Shown: piece after piece, positions 23,860 through 30,952 of the stretch
How the letters are laid out: each line of letters starts with the position of its first letter
Numbering within the stretch: position 1 is the first letter of the stretch
The notes under the pieces: model-generated
What the model was told of the DNA's origin: nothing
Databases searched by the model: none
The model's input: the letters and a program-made list of their open reading frames with translations, nothing else
Program-made: the position numbers and the translations under genes
NCBI GenBank assembly: GCA_959598545.1
Contig: CAUGFC010000006.1
Span: 1 to 30,952, forward strand
DNA length: 30,952 nucleotides
Direction of reading: 5' to 3'
Origin: an uncultured Olsenella sp.
GTDB lineage: Bacteria; Actinomycetota; Coriobacteriia; Coriobacteriales; Atopobiaceae

Positions 23860-25077
23860 TTACCCCTCCACCTTCACGGGCGCGTCCGAGGTGCTACCCA
23901 CGGACTCGACCTTGACGTCAAAGCGGCGCGCGAACCGGCCGAGCAGCCACGTCGCCACCATCGTGAGGATGAGGTAGGCCACCGTGGAGATGAGGGCCGT
24001 CTGGAACTGCTGGTAGTAGATGCCGGCCACGGTGGTGGTGGCGAACATGAGGTCGAACGTGCCAATCACGGAGAGCACCGAGGAGTCCTTGATGTTGATG
24101 ACGAGCTCGTTGGAGAGGCCGGGAATCGCGTACTTGATGCCCTGCGGGAAGACCACCTTGCGCATGGCCTGCCACTGCGAGAGCCCGAGCGAGCGAGCCG
24201 CCTCCGTCTGACCCTTGTCGACCGACTCGATGCCGCCGCGCAGCACCTCCATCATGTAGGCGGTGGAGTTGAGCGTGATCGTCACGAGGCCTGCGGCGAA
24301 CGTCGTCCAGATGCTGTTGATCTGCGTGGTGGTGAGGCTCGTCAGGCGGAAGAGGCCGAAGATGCCGAAGTAGATGATCATGGCCTGCACCATCATCGGC
24401 GTGCCGCGGACCACGGTCGAGTAGACCTTGGCGAAGCCCGAGCCCACGACCTTCCAGAAGCGCACGAAGTCGTTGTCGGGGCGGTCGATGGTCTGGATGC
24501 GGGCGAAGACGAGCAGCAGCGCCAGGAAAAACGCGATCGCCGTGCCAAAGACGGCCAGCTCGACGGTGGTGACAAGACCCGTGAAGAACGTGTCGCGCCC
24601 CTGGTAGAGGATGTAGCACATGCTCTCCAGCATGGGCTCGGGGCGCCGGGGCTCGGGCAGGGACGCCGCCGTCACGGCAGCGCTCCACGCCGACGCCACG
24701 CCCATGACCACGCGGTCCACGAAGAGCACCAGCGCGATCGCCCAGATGACGTAGGACGCGTAGCGCAGCGCCCGGCGCGCGGCCCGCCTGACGAACGGCG
24801 CGGTCCGCGCGTAGTCCTTCCAGCGCGCGAGCTTGAACGCGAGCGCGACGGCGCTCAGGACGAGCCAGGCGACGAGCACGTAGTACATGACGAGCTCGAC
24901 GGTGAACGCCCGTGCGAGGAAGCTCATCTCCGGACGCGGCGAACTGGAGAGCAGCATACCGACCAGCGCCGCGGCGCTCGTTCCGAGAAGGACGTAGCGG
25001 TGGTCGTCGAGAAGGAACGAGGCAACGCGGCCGCGCGCGCCTCTCGCCTGCTGCTCGCCGGATGAGGCAGAGCCCAT
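23860..25077 (-). CDS. polar amino-acid ABC transporter permease with long N-terminal membrane extension
   Basis: A 405-residue membrane protein. The C-terminal ~220 residues are a normal BPD_transp_1 permease of the HisMQ type, with GLVTTVELAVFGTAIAFFLA as the first helix, VVRGTPMMVQ, and the ATPase-contact loop TEAARSLGLSQWQAMRKVVF. Ahead of it are about 180 residues with three additional hydrophobic segments (near residues 28-45, 62-82 and 105-128 by eye) that ordinary amino-acid permeases lack. The start is ATG 25077, after AAAGGAGAG; an earlier in-frame ATG at 25098 lies before this ribosome-binding site. A single permease gene suggests a homodimer. Confidence 0.92.
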   Translation of the reverse strand: MGSASSGEQQARGARGRVASFLLDDHRYVLLGTSAAALVGMLLSSSPRPEMSFLARAFTVELVMYYVLVAWLVLSAVALAFKLARWKDYARTAPFVRRAARRALRYASYVIWAIALVLFVDRVVMGVASAWSAAVTAASLPEPRRPEPMLESMCYILYQGRDTFFTGLVTTVELAVFGTAIAFFLALLLVFARIQTIDRPDNDFVRFWKVVGSGFAKVYSTVVRGTPMMVQAMIIYFGIFGLFRLTSLTTTQINSIWTTFAAGLVTITLNSTAYMMEVLRGGIESVDKGQTEAARSLGLSQWQAMRKVVFPQGIKYAIPGLSNELVINIKDSSVLSVIGTFDLMFATTTVAGIYYQQFQTALISTVAYLILTMVATWLLGRFARRFDVKVESVGSTSDAPVKVEG

Positions 25078-25105
25078 GTTTCTCTCCTTTGGGTACAACG
25101 CGTAC

Positions 25106-25137
25106 GAACGCGCGCCGCACCCGAGCGACGCGCGTTC
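25106..25137 (-). promoter_or_regulatory. hairpin between binding-protein and permease genes
   Basis: GAACGCGCG and CGCGCGTTC form a perfect 9-bp stem with a 14-nt loop and no T-run. In such operons an intercistronic hairpin often protects or partly ends the upstream message, giving more binding protein than permease. Confidence 0.55.
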
Positions 25138-25163
25138 CTATCCTAGATGATGCGCGGACGAGC

Positions 25164-26084
25164 CTAGGCCGGCTGACGGTCCATGCAATCGTTCCACATC
25201 TGCTGGCGCTCGTCCTCGGGAATGCCGGCGATGACCTCGTTGATCTGCTCGAGGATGGCGTCCTGGCCCTTGGCGATGGCCGCGTTGTCGGGCATGACGG
25301 AGCCCTCGAACTTCTCCTCCATCTCAAGCTCCACGAAGTCGGGGTAGGTCTCGAGCAGCTTGGGCACGGAGAGCATCGAGTAGGTGATGACGTCGCTCGT
25401 GCCGGAGGCGAGGCTCTCCACGACCGCGGGCACGGTCTCGCCGGGGGTCATGTGGTTGATGTCGGGGATCTGGTCGATCACCGTGTCGTACATCGTGGCG
25501 GCCTGGCCCATGACCGAGGCGCCCGCGAGGTCGGCGAAGGTGGTGGCGCCGGCGTAGGGCGAGTCGGACGTGGTGATCATCACGATGTCGTCGTCGATGT
25601 AGGAGTCGGAGAAGTCCGCGGACTGCGCGCGGTCCGGGTCGACGGACATGCCCGCGCAGACGATGTCGATCTGGCCGTTGTTGAGCGAGTCGATGAGCGC
25701 GGAGAAGTCCAGCTTCACGGCCACGGGCTCCATGCCCAGGGCCTCGGCGATGCGCTTGGCGACCTGCACGTCGTAGCCGTCGGCAAAGGCGCCGTCGACG
25801 TTGTCGATGGGGATGGTGTACTCGGACTCCTCGGAGACCTGCCAGTTGTACGGGGCGTAGGCCGCCTCCATGCCCACGCGCAGCGTCACGCCGTCGCCGA
25901 GCGTGGTGGCCTCGGCGGCGTCCGACGCGTCGTCGGCACTGTCGTCGGCGGTGGGCTCCTGCGCGGCGGGTCCGCAACCGGAAAGGACCATCACGCCCCC
26001 CATGCCCGCCACGAGGCTCGAGAGCTTGAGGAAGTCGCGGCGAGAGACTCTGTCAGATACAAGAACGTGCGGGGTGGCCTTCAT
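25164..26084 (-). CDS. amino-acid ABC transporter substrate-binding protein, Tat lipoprotein
   Basis: A 306-residue SBP_bac_3 protein. The signal peptide combines a twin-arginine motif (SRRDFLK at about 14-20) with a lipobox LSGC ending at Cys37, followed by an Asp/Ala-rich linker. The mature domain shows LRVGMEAAYAPYNWQ, GYDVQVAKRIAEALG and the ligand-loop segment QIDIVCAGMSVDPDRA, typical of polar amino-acid receptors. The specificity is not readable with confidence. ATG 26084 follows AAAGGAA. It is the first gene of its operon and is divergent from cyuA, so cysteine or cystine is a reasonable guess for the cargo. Confidence 0.93.
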   Translation of the reverse strand: MKATPHVLVSDRVSRRDFLKLSSLVAGMGGVMVLSGCGPAAQEPTADDSADDASDAAEATTLGDGVTLRVGMEAAYAPYNWQVSEESEYTIPIDNVDGAFADGYDVQVAKRIAEALGMEPVAVKLDFSALIDSLNNGQIDIVCAGMSVDPDRAQSADFSDSYIDDDIVMITTSDSPYAGATTFADLAGASVMGQAATMYDTVIDQIPDINHMTPGETVPAVVESLASGTSDVITYSMLSVPKLLETYPDFVELEMEEKFEGSVMPDNAAIAKGQDAILEQINEVIAGIPEDERQQMWNDCMDRQPA

Positions 26085-26132
26085 GGTGGTTCCTTTCCCT
26101 TTTGTGGTAATCCCCTTCCGCGCGACGCAACC

Positions 26133-26153
26133 GGAGGGGACCCATTCCCCTCC
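26133..26153. promoter_or_regulatory. hairpin in the divergent gap between the ABC operon and cyuA
   Basis: GGAGGGGA and TCCCCTCC form a perfect 8-bp stem around CCCAT, 49 bp upstream of the binding-protein start. It may be an operator or a leader hairpin. I see no riboswitch I can name in 26085-26274. Confidence 0.4.
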
Positions 26154-26205
26154 CCCTTGCAACCTAATGCGAGAAAGTTACGCGCACGTGGGCAGAATAC
26201 CCCGG

Positions 26206-26217
26206 GGCGAGAAGAAC
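26206..26217 (+). repeat. perfect copy of GGCGAGAAGAAC upstream of cyuA
   Basis: Located 58 bp before the cyuA start, in the divergent gap. Confidence 0.75.
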
Positions 26218-26274
26218 CACGAGCTGATACCATCGTGGGAAACACCGCCGTAACGCCTCGCCCGGGAGGACCTC

Positions 26275-27561
26275 ATGGACCAGGAGACCTACGACGCCTA
26301 CGTCGCCATTCTCGAGGAGGAGCTCGTCTGCGCGATGGGCTGCACCGAGCCCATCGCCGTGGCCTACTGCTCCGCGCTCGCACGCCAGACGCTCGACGCG
26401 CCGCCCGAGCGCGTCGAGGTTGCCGCCTCCGCCAACATCATCAAGAACGTGAAGAGCGTCGTCGTGCCCAACACGGGCGGAGCGCGCGGCATCGAGGCCG
26501 CCGCGGCGGCGGGCGTGGTCGCGGGCGACGCGGACGCCAAGCTCGAGGTCCTGGCCGGCGTGACCGGAGAGCAGATCGCCGAGATGCACGACTACCTCGC
26601 CACGCACGAGGTCGCCGTGGCGCCGAGCGAGCGCCCGTGGATCTTCGACATCCAGGTGCGCGTCTCGGGCGGCGGCCACGAGGCGTTCTGCGAGATCGCG
26701 GGCTCGCATACCAACGTCATCCACGTGGAGCGCGACGGCGAGGTCCTTCTCGACGCGCCGTTCGAGGAGGCCGCGGGCGAGCAGGACGCCGGGACGGACC
26801 GCGGCAGTCTCTCCATCGAGAAGATCGTCGAGTTTGCGGACGAGGCGAACCTCGAGGACGTCAAGCAGGTGCTGGGCCGCCAGATCGCCTGCAACACCGC
26901 CATCGCGCAGGAAGGCCTCCACGGCAGCTGGGGCGCCAACATCGGCAGCGTCCTGCTCTCCGCCTACGGCGACGGCGTGGCCAACCGAGCCAAGGCCTGG
27001 GCGGCCGCCGGGTCCGACGCACGCATGGGCGGCTGCGAGCTGCCCGTGGTCATCAACTCCGGCAGCGGCAACCAGGGCCTCACGGCGAGCGTGCCCGTGA
27101 TCGTCTACGCCCAGGAGCTGGGCGTCTCCCATGACGAACTGCTCCGCGCGCTCGTGGTGTCCAACCTCGTGACCATCCACCTCAAGACCGGAATCGGACG
27201 GCTCTCCGCCTACTGCGGCGCCACGAGCGCGGGTGCGGGCGCGGCGGCCGGCATCACCTACCTCTACGGCGGGCGCGCGGACGAGATCTCGCACACCGTG
27301 GTCAACGCCATCGCCATCGACTCCGGCATGGTATGCGACGGTGCCAAGGCCAGCTGCGCGGCCAAGATCGCGAGCGCGGTGGAGGCCGGCCTGCTGGGCA
27401 TGCAGATGCAGCGCCAGGGCAAGCAGTTCTACGGCGGCGACGGCATCGTGGTCAAGGGCGTGGAGAACACCATCCGCAACGTGGGCGTTTTGGCCGCCCG
27501 GGGCATGCGCGAGACGGACCGCACGATCATCGAGCTCATGTGCGGGAGCGGCGCCTGCTAG
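26275..27561 (+). CDS. cyuA: L-cysteine desulfidase-like / UPF0597 iron-sulfur lyase
   Basis: A 428-residue protein of the family that includes archaeal L-cysteine desulfidase and enteric CyuA (YhaM), related to the alpha part of iron-sulfur L-serine dehydratases. MGCTEPIAVAYC near the N-terminus has Cys23; SAYCGATSAGAGAAAGI holds Cys314, and GMVCDGAKASCAAKI holds Cys354 and Cys361. These surround the expected 4Fe-4S site. CyuA breaks cysteine down to pyruvate, ammonia and sulfide under anaerobic conditions. GGGAGG precedes ATG 26275. The divergent amino-acid importer gives the obvious partner. The family is secure; cysteine as substrate is inferred. Confidence 0.8.
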   Translation: MDQETYDAYVAILEEELVCAMGCTEPIAVAYCSALARQTLDAPPERVEVAASANIIKNVKSVVVPNTGGARGIEAAAAAGVVAGDADAKLEVLAGVTGEQIAEMHDYLATHEVAVAPSERPWIFDIQVRVSGGGHEAFCEIAGSHTNVIHVERDGEVLLDAPFEEAAGEQDAGTDRGSLSIEKIVEFADEANLEDVKQVLGRQIACNTAIAQEGLHGSWGANIGSVLLSAYGDGVANRAKAWAAAGSDARMGGCELPVVINSGSGNQGLTASVPVIVYAQELGVSHDELLRALVVSNLVTIHLKTGIGRLSAYCGATSAGAGAAAGITYLYGGRADEISHTVVNAIAIDSGMVCDGAKASCAAKIASAVEAGLLGMQMQRQGKQFYGGDGIVVKGVENTIRNVGVLAARGMRETDRTIIELMCGSGAC

Positions 27562-27572
27562 ACCGCACCTAG

Positions 27573-27671
27573 GCCGGGACGCGCCCGACAAGGTCCGGCG
27601 CTTCGGACAGTCCTCGCCGCAAAGAGCGCGGCTGCGGAACTCGCGGCGGACCTTGTCGGGCGCATCCCGGC
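27573..27671 (+). terminator. 99-nt hairpin with 25-bp stem after cyuA
   Basis: Arms 27573-27597 and 27647-27671 (GCCGGGA..GCGCCCGACAAGGTCCG type) pair over 25 bp with a single G-T wobble around a 49-nt loop. No T-run follows, but position and strength suggest 3'-end formation or protection of cyuA RNA. It immediately precedes element copy B. Confidence 0.65.
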
Positions 27672-27702
27672 TGCGGGTCTATCGACGCCGCGGAGTGAGG
27701 AC

Positions 27703-27870
27703 GCAGAGACGACGATTGCTGGTTATGCGCGATTGTGCGGGCTGCGGGACCTCTTTGCGGACGCACGGACGCAAATCTTTGGCATGGCGGACAGTTTTTC
27801 TCGATTGTGCATCCCGGAAGAGCGTCGCAAGAATGCAGCAACGCGCTTTACCGGAAATGCGCGGTCATGC
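27703..27870 (+). mobile_element. ~170-bp non-coding element, diverged (copy B)
   Basis: Its first 43 nt match the minus strand of copy A (17839 downward) at 34 positions without gaps, ending in the shared GTGCGGGCTGC. Further in, GGACAG and CGATTGTGCATCC match GGACAG and CGATTTTGCATCC of copy A at a similar distance, and the far arm has AACGCGCTTTACCGGAAAT for AACGCGCATTACCGGTAAT. The terminal inverted repeat is partly decayed. Like copy A it lies between convergent genes, just past a long hairpin, in the same orientation as the gene it follows. No gene is seen in 27562-27892. Confidence 0.65.
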
Positions 27871-27892
27871 GTGATGCCGCCGTCCGCAAACC

Positions 27893-30319
27893 CTACTCCC
27901 ACGTGGGCGGAACCGGGGCGTCGGGCGTCGACCAGGAGCCAAGCGGCGCATTGGGGTCCGCATCCAGCGTGAGCGGCGAGAAGGACCCGGCGTTGTAGCT
28001 CCGCAGCGCCGCGATGCCAATCATGGCGGCGTTGTCGCCGCAGGCGCGCATGGGCGGCACGGTCACGCGCACGCCGCGCTTCTCGAGCGCCTTCTTGTAC
28101 GCCGCACGCAGGCCCGGGTTGGCCGCCACGCCGCCGCCGACGCAGAAGTCGGCCACGCCGGTCTCCTCCACGGCGGTCACGGCCTTGGCCACCTGCACGT
28201 CGATGACCGCAGCCTCGAAGCTCGCCGCCAGGTCGGGCAGGTTGATCGCGCGGCCGGCGCGGTTCTCGCCCTCGATGTAGGTGATGACGGCGGTCTTGAG
28301 GCCGGAGAGGCTGAAGCTGTAGTCGCCGCTGTGCATCATCGCGCGCGGGAAGTGGATGGCCTTGGGGTTGCCCTGCGCGGAGAGCTTGGAGATCACCGGG
28401 CCGCCGGGGTAGCCCAGCCCGAGAGCCTTGGCCACCTTGTCGAAGGCCTCGCCCACCGCGTCGTCGATCGTGGCGCCGAGAAGGACGTAGTCGCCCCAGG
28501 CGCGCACGTGGACGAGCATGGTGTTGCCGCCGGAGACGATGCTCGCCACGAAGGGCGGCTCGAGGTCCGGGGTCTCGAAGAGGTTGGCCATGAGGTGGCC
28601 CTCGAGGTGGTGGACGGCAATGAGCGGCAGGTCAGCGGCCGCACAGAGGCCCTTGGCGAAGGCGACGCCCACCACGAGCGCGCCCACCAGGCCCGGCCCT
28701 GCCGTCACGCCCACGGCCGCAAGGTCAGACGGCGCGAGCGTGTCCACGCCGAAGTGCTCGCCGGCGCGCGCGAGCGTTTCCTCGAAGACGCCCACGATGG
28801 CCTCGGTGTGCTTGCGGGAGGCGATCTCGGGCACCACGCCGCCAAAGCGCGCGTGGAAGTCGATCTGCGTGGCCACGACGCTCGCGCAGACAACGCCGTG
28901 GGAGTCCGTCACGGCCATGGCGGTCTCGTCGCAGGAGGACTCGATCGTGAGGATGAGCGGACCGGCGGCCGCCAGCGCGGCCGCCGCCTCGGGCGTGCGC
29001 TCGCCGGGCACAATCGGCCACGGGCGGATGCTCGGCGCCGGCTCCGGGCGGCCGGTCGCGATCACGGCGTCCGCCGCGAGCGGCAGCGGTGCGCGCAGGA
29101 TGAGGGCGTCGTGGCCAGCGCCGTAGTAGCCCGGGCGACGGCCCTCCTCCGCGAGGCCGAGCGCGCCGTAGAGTGCACGGGCAGGTGCGTTCTTCTCGTC
29201 CACCTCAAGCGAGATCGTCTGCGCGCCGAGCATCTGCGCGTCGTAGGCAACGCGGGCGACGAGGCGCGTCGCAATGCCCTCGCGGCGGCGCGTCGCGTCC
29301 ACGACGACCTCTTCGACCTCGAAGTCGGCCCCCGCGAGCACACCGCCCGCGAAGCCGATGACAGTCCCTTGGTCGTGCGCGACCCACCAGCTGCGGCCGG
29401 GCTGGGAGAGCTCCTCGTAGAACATCTTCTCGGACCACGGCGTGTGCGCCGCGCCCTCGTAGGCGGCCGCCTCGAGCGCGGCCACGGCGGCAGTATCGTT
29501 CACCGTCATGGGACGCAGCTGCAGGTGGATGCCCGCAAGCGCGTCGTCGACGCCGGTGAGCTCGACGGTCGCGGGCTTCTTGAGGCCCAGGCGCGTGCGC
29601 TCGGCCTCCTCGGCGTCGGAGAGGCGCGTGTAGATGGGCAGGACGAGCGCCGGGTCGCCGGGCTGCTCGTCAAAGACGCCGGCCTCGACGGCCGCGCGGA
29701 GCAGCCCCTCACCCGTGGGGTACCACGCCCCCTCGGGCGAGAAGGACGTGAGCCCCGCAGCCTCGAAGCGCGCCTGGTACTTGGTCAGACCGTTGCCTGT
29801 GAGCGTGAGATCGGCGGCATCGGTGCGGCCTGCCCACACAGCCACGCAGGCATCGGCCTTGAGGACGGTCTCGGCCGGGAAGGTGCGGTGCGCGCCGGCC
29901 TCGTCGAGCTCGTAGATGCCGGGGTAGACCTCGCCACGCATGGCGTCGCCCGCCACCGCGAGCGTGCTGCGCACGCCAGCGTCCCATGCCGACCACGCCA
30001 TCGCGTCGAGCGCGGAAGTGCCGTAGAGCGGAAGGCCCGCGCCGCACGCGAGGCCCTTGGCCGTGGCAATGCCGATGCGCACGCCCGTGAACGATCCGGG
30101 GCCGCGGCCCACGAGCACCGCGTCGAGGTCACCCATCGCAAGGCCGGCGTCGGCGAGTGCGGCCTGAGCCGTGGTCACGAGCTCCACGTTGGCCTGGCGG
30201 CGGCACAGGTGGTCGCGCGCGGCCAGCACCGTCACGGCGCCGTCCGCGCCCACGCGCCCGACGGCACAGGCCAGCATGTCAGTGGACGTGTCCAGCGCAA
30301 GGATGATCTTCTCGGCCAT
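27893..30319 (-). CDS. tsaD: TsaB-RimI-TsaD triple fusion (t6A tRNA modification plus S18 N-acetyltransferase)
   Basis: One 808-residue frame holds three proteins that are usually separate. Residues 1-235 are TsaB (LALDTSTDMLACAV, GRGPGSFTGVRIGIATAKGL). Residues about 265-410 are a RimI-type GNAT acetyltransferase (LQLRPMTVND, acetyl-CoA loop RRREGIATRLV, LEVDEKNAPARALYGALGL). After a 40-residue Pro/Ala-rich linker, residues 454-808 are TsaD: IESSCDETAMAV, metal ligands His571 and His575 in HHLEGH, SGGNTMLV, and Asp762 in ACGDNAAMIG. TsaB and TsaD form the core that transfers threonylcarbamoyl to A37 of tRNAs reading ANN codons; RimI acetylates ribosomal protein S18. The frame is unbroken and all key motifs are intact. 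ATG 30319 has only a weak GAGAAGAG upstream. Confidence 0.95.
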   Translation of the reverse strand: MAEKIILALDTSTDMLACAVGRVGADGAVTVLAARDHLCRRQANVELVTTAQAALADAGLAMGDLDAVLVGRGPGSFTGVRIGIATAKGLACGAGLPLYGTSALDAMAWSAWDAGVRSTLAVAGDAMRGEVYPGIYELDEAGAHRTFPAETVLKADACVAVWAGRTDAADLTLTGNGLTKYQARFEAAGLTSFSPEGAWYPTGEGLLRAAVEAGVFDEQPGDPALVLPIYTRLSDAEEAERTRLGLKKPATVELTGVDDALAGIHLQLRPMTVNDTAAVAALEAAAYEGAAHTPWSEKMFYEELSQPGRSWWVAHDQGTVIGFAGGVLAGADFEVEEVVVDATRRREGIATRLVARVAYDAQMLGAQTISLEVDEKNAPARALYGALGLAEEGRRPGYYGAGHDALILRAPLPLAADAVIATGRPEPAPSIRPWPIVPGERTPEAAAALAAAGPLILTIESSCDETAMAVTDSHGVVCASVVATQIDFHARFGGVVPEIASRKHTEAIVGVFEETLARAGEHFGVDTLAPSDLAAVGVTAGPGLVGALVVGVAFAKGLCAAADLPLIAVHHLEGHLMANLFETPDLEPPFVASIVSGGNTMLVHVRAWGDYVLLGATIDDAVGEAFDKVAKALGLGYPGGPVISKLSAQGNPKAIHFPRAMMHSGDYSFSLSGLKTAVITYIEGENRAGRAINLPDLAASFEAAVIDVQVAKAVTAVEETGVADFCVGGGVAANPGLRAAYKKALEKRGVRVTVPPMRACGDNAAMIGIAALRSYNAGSFSPLTLDADPNAPLGSWSTPDAPVPPTWE

Positions 30320-30557
30320 TCACAGCTCTTCTCGCTCGGAGTTTCAGCCTTTCCAGTGTAGTCAAAACACCCAGCCTCGGTCTCCGTCCGCCCCCTCTTC
30401 AAGGTATGTACGAAGTTGCACTATTAATACGGTACCTTGCAATCATAAAACCGCAGGTAGATGGCTTGCCGAGAAGAACATCAACGATACAACCGTGTAC
30501 ATACCCGGAAAGAGGGAGGCAGCCGAGGGGAGGTCACACCGAAGGAGGACCTCGGCC
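30320..30557. promoter_or_regulatory. leader/promoter region of the tsa fusion with inverted repeats
   Basis: This 238-bp gap has an A/T-rich patch (about 30405-30450) that should hold the minus-strand promoter. TATTAAT on the minus strand is a possible -10. GGTATGTAC (about 30399-30407) and GTACATACC (about 30494-30502) form a 9-bp inverted repeat, and CAAGGTA/TACCTTG forms a shorter one inside it. CGAGAAG-type words lie at 30328 and 30470. GCCGAGG/CCTCGGC near 30517-30552 could be the terminator of the next gene. Confidence 0.4.
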
Positions 30558-30952
30558 CTACGCGTTGGCGGCGTGCTCGGCGGCAACGGCCTCGATGAGC
30601 TTCGCGAGCGGCCACGTACGGTTGGCCTTCGTGAGCAGGGCCTTGGGGCCCACGACGCACCCCGCCTCACGCGAGCGGGCGAGAAACTCGTTCACCTGCG
30701 CATCAGTAAGCCCGCAGAGCAGCACGAACTCCCCCACCGCCGGCTCCGGACCCGCATAGGGCACGGGCGCCGATCGGAATCCCGGCAGTCGGGCGAACGC
30801 GCCCGCGGCGTCGCCCAGCCGCTCATACCCGGCCGTGCGCGCGACCACGCCCATCTCCTTCAGCACCGCCCGGACCGCCGCGCCCTTCTCGCCAGACGGG
30901 TCAAGCCCCCAGAGCACCGCGCACGGCGCGGGCCCCGAGGGCTTGACCTTCT
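30558..30952 (-). CDS. DUF3783-family protein, 5' end outside window
   Basis: At least 130 residues, open to the window edge. The frame upstream of a GTG at 30917 still reads like protein (KVKPSGPAPCAVLWGLDPSG), so the true start is beyond the window. The C-terminal half, VLLCGLTDAQVNEFLARSREAG followed by KALLTKANRTWPLAKLIEAVA, fits DUF3783, a family of unknown function with a conserved NRxW near the end. The protein is soluble, with no membrane segment. It is transcribed toward the tsa fusion gene with a 238-bp gap, so the two are probably separate units. Confidence 0.75.
   Translation of the reverse strand, partial: KVKPSGPAPCAVLWGLDPSGEKGAAVRAVLKEMGVVARTAGYERLGDAAGAFARLPGFRSAPVPYAGPEPAVGEFVLLCGLTDAQVNEFLARSREAGCVVGPKALLTKANRTWPLAKLIEAVAAEHAANA

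Overview
The window is high-GC DNA whose gene content fits an anaerobic actinobacterium of the class Coriobacteriia, probably an Olsenella/Atopobiaceae relative. The indications are strong G/C third positions, a single-protein TsaB-RimI-TsaD fusion, an NfnA-NfnB ferredoxin/NAD(P)H oxidoreductase pair, Tat-type lipoproteins, and compact mostly monocistronic housekeeping genes. The assignment is inferred from gene content only; no rRNA is present.

Layout. 1-5.2 kb is an accessory or envelope segment: an EamA transporter, a lipoprotein serpin, a 56-residue CxxC protein missed by ordinary ORF cut-offs, an ECF sigma factor overlapping a membrane partner with a Tat-like anchor, and a RhuM-Fic protein bracketed by two related 38-nt hairpin repeats. 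5.2-11.8 kb holds malic enzyme and an NlpC/P60-like hydrolase (minus strand), then galE, a polyprenyl diphosphate synthase, a peptidoglycan-binding-domain protein and an AlbA_2 protein (plus strand). 11.8-17.6 kb is core metabolism on the plus strand: tRNA-Gln, glmU-prs, pth and nfnAB. 17.9-23 kb carries groES-groEL (minus), a lipoprotein (plus) and glutamine-dependent nadE (minus). 23-27.6 kb is a polar amino-acid ABC operon (minus) divergent from a probable cysteine desulfidase gene, cyuA. 27.9-31 kb has the tsaB-rimI-tsaD fusion and a 5'-truncated DUF3783 gene, both minus.

The genes are mostly familiar; the less explained material is in DNA words and intergenic structure. (1) The 12-mer GGCGAGAAGAAC occurs four times perfectly, always between genes, and its 7-nt core CGAGAAG/CTTCTCG occurs about 58 times on the two strands, also shaping Leu-Leu codon choice inside genes. 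(2) Two copies of a ~170-bp element with ACCGGT-centred terminal inverted repeats lie between convergent genes. (3) Three 33-34-nt palindromes sit at gene ends; two of them contain the stop codons of both convergent genes. (4) ACCGGTACAC-containing repeats lie in front of pth. (5) A perfect 29-nt palindrome lies inside the RhuM-Fic coding sequence. I did not find a CRISPR array, an integrase or an insertion sequence.
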